Assembly: GCA_002401365.1 (NCBI GenBank)
Contig: NVSW01000049.1
Location: forward strand, 1 to 23,403
Origin: Piscirickettsiaceae bacterium
Lineage (GTDB): Bacteria > Pseudomonadota > Gammaproteobacteria > Methylococcales > Cycloclasticaceae
Direction of reading: 5' to 3'
DNA: 23,403 nucleotides
Under the pieces are notes generated by a model. The model worked only from the letters and a program-made list of their open reading frames with translations, was not told where the DNA came from and searched no databases. A program made the translations under genes and the position numbers. The first letter of the stretch is position 1, and every line of letters begins with the position of its first letter. Below, piece after piece: positions 22,283 to 23,403 of this stretch.

Positions 22283-22930
22283 ATGTCTAAAGATAGTTTG
22301 CGCATCACAGAAATTTTTTACTCGCTGCAAGGAGAAGGCAAAACTGTAGGGTTGCCAACCACGTTTATTCGCTTAACGGGGTGTCCGTTACGTTGTGGCT
22401 ATTGCGACACAGAATATGCATTTCATGGCGGTGAGACACGTTCAATTGACTCCATTATTGAGGAAGTTAGGTCATTAGGGTCTCGTTATATTAATGTAAC
22501 TGGCGGTGAACCGTTGGCGCAAAAGCGAGTGCTATTATTAATGCAACGCTTATGTGAAGAAGGTTATAACGTATCTTTGGAAACCAGTGGCGCTATAGAT
22601 GTGTCTGGAGTTGATGAACGAGTTGTTAAAATTCTTGATGTTAAAACACCTGCTTCCGGTGAAGTAACGAAGAATCTTGATAAAAATTATGGCTACTTGT
22701 CGGCACAAGACCAAGTAAAATACGTTATTTGTAATGAAGCAGATTTCCATTGGTCAAAAGAGCATATGTTTGAGCATAAATTACATGTTAAATGTGAGGT
22801 GCTGTTTTCACCCGTCCAAGGTCAGCTCGAACCTCGTCAGTTGGCAGACTGGCTGCTGCATGAAAAATTGCCGGTTAGGTTTCAAATTCAACTTCATAAA
22901 TATTTATGGGGCGATGTTCCAGGTAAATAA
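22283..22930 (+). CDS. queE: 7-carboxy-7-deazaguanine synthase QueE
   Basis: QueE is a radical SAM enzyme that converts 6-carboxytetrahydropterin to 7-carboxy-7-deazaguanine on the way to preQ0 and queuosine. It has 215 aa. The family opening EIFYSLQGEG (10-19) is followed by the cluster motif C-x3-C-x2-C (Cys34, Cys38, Cys41 in TGCPLRCGYCDTEYAF) and the SAM-binding VTGGEPL. FQIQLHKYLWG closes the chain. It follows cpoB closely, a common arrangement in gammaproteobacteria, and is directly followed by queC, which uses its product. Confidence 0.96.
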   Translation: MSKDSLRITEIFYSLQGEGKTVGLPTTFIRLTGCPLRCGYCDTEYAFHGGETRSIDSIIEEVRSLGSRYINVTGGEPLAQKRVLLLMQRLCEEGYNVSLETSGAIDVSGVDERVVKILDVKTPASGEVTKNLDKNYGYLSAQDQVKYVICNEADFHWSKEHMFEHKLHVKCEVLFSPVQGQLEPRQLADWLLHEKLPVRFQIQLHKYLWGDVPGK

Positions 22931-22938
22931 ATAATAAA

Positions 22939-23403
22939 ATGACGTCAAAAATAGCAGTTGTATTAGTGTCTGGCGGGTTAGATTCTGTAACGGTATTGGC
23001 GATTGCTAAGCAACAAGGGTACCAATGTTATGCGCTCAGTTTTGACTATGGGCAGCGACATAGTTCTGAACTTGAAGCGGCTAGCAAATTAGCAAAATAC
23101 TACGATGTAGTCGAACATAAAACCATCAAACTAGGTATGGGTGAGTTTGGTGGTTCGGCATTAACGGATACTCTGATTGACGTACCTATAGAAAAGACTC
23201 AAGGAATACCAGTAACGTATGTCCCTGCGAGAAATACAGTGTTTCTTTCAATAGCACTGGGTTGGGCAGAGATTGTGGGGGCAAAAGATATCTTTATAGG
23301 TGTCAATGCGGTGGATTATTCTGGTTATCCAGATTGCAGGCCAGAATTTATATCTGCATTTGAGGCGTTAGCTAATCTCGCCACTAAAGTCGGTGTAGAG
23401 GAG
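22939..23403 (+). CDS. queC: 7-cyano-7-deazaguanine synthase QueC (5' part)
   Basis: The frame is open from ATG 22939 to the end of the window (155 codons), so the C-terminus with its zinc-binding cysteines lies outside. QueC is an ATP-dependent ligase that turns 7-carboxy-7-deazaguanine and ammonia into preQ0. The PP-loop VLVSGGLDSVTVL stands at residues 8-20, SFDYGQRH follows at about 34-41, and TYVPARNTVFLSIALGWAE and GVNAVDYSGYPDCRPEF match the family. It starts 8 bases after queE with an A-rich leader and no clear Shine-Dalgarno. Confidence 0.96.
   Translation, partial: MTSKIAVVLVSGGLDSVTVLAIAKQQGYQCYALSFDYGQRHSSELEAASKLAKYYDVVEHKTIKLGMGEFGGSALTDTLIDVPIEKTQGIPVTYVPARNTVFLSIALGWAEIVGAKDIFIGVNAVDYSGYPDCRPEFISAFEALANLATKVGVEE

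Overview
The window is chromosomal DNA of a gammaproteobacterium with moderately low GC content. The ruvC-ruvA-ruvB / ybgC-tolQRAB-pal-cpoB / queE-queC order, with yebC upstream, is the classical gammaproteobacterial layout. Low GC, phasins, an NnrS homologue and a BarA/GacS-type kinase would fit a marine lineage such as Cycloclasticus or Methylophaga. That genus-level suggestion is inference only. No phage, IS, CRISPR or plasmid signature was seen.

Layout. (1) 1-3261, all on the minus strand: the 5' part of a lipoprotein resembling PHB-depolymerase/LpqC esterases, cut by the window edge; class II fructose-bisphosphate aldolase (Calvin-cycle subtype); two paralogous small phasins; and pyrF. 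A strong intrinsic terminator separates phasin 1 from fba. A near-consensus promoter overlapping TTGC/GCAA dyads lies in front of phasin 1. An 11-bp inverted repeat buries the Shine-Dalgarno sequence of the esterase gene. (2) 3469-7935, plus strand: a 1488-residue membrane protein that joins a complete GacS/BarA-type phosphorelay (HAMP, HisKA, HATPase, pseudo-receiver, receiver, HPt) to a third receiver with GGDEF and EAL domains. (3) 8026-12492, plus: a tight cluster of YqiA-type esterase, a DUF2797 zinc protein, a CinA/YfaY-like protein with a degraded amidase domain, and the ABC-F ATPase Uup. (4) tRNA-Ser(GGA) on plus, converging on an NnrS-family membrane protein on minus, then a 365-bp gap without a recognisable gene. 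(5) 14241-23403, plus: yebC, ruvCAB, ybgC, tolQRAB, pal, cpoB, queE and the 5' part of queC. Most junctions here are overlaps or gaps of a few bases, so these read as one or a few operons.

How the genes fit together. RuvABC processes Holliday junctions. YbgC-TolQRAB-Pal-CpoB is the envelope-constriction machine. QueE and QueC are consecutive enzymes of preQ0/queuosine synthesis. The phasins, and possibly the esterase, point to polyhydroxyalkanoate granules. The best candidates for something out of the ordinary are the single-chain phosphorelay/c-di-GMP protein and the hidden ribosome-binding site in front of the esterase gene.
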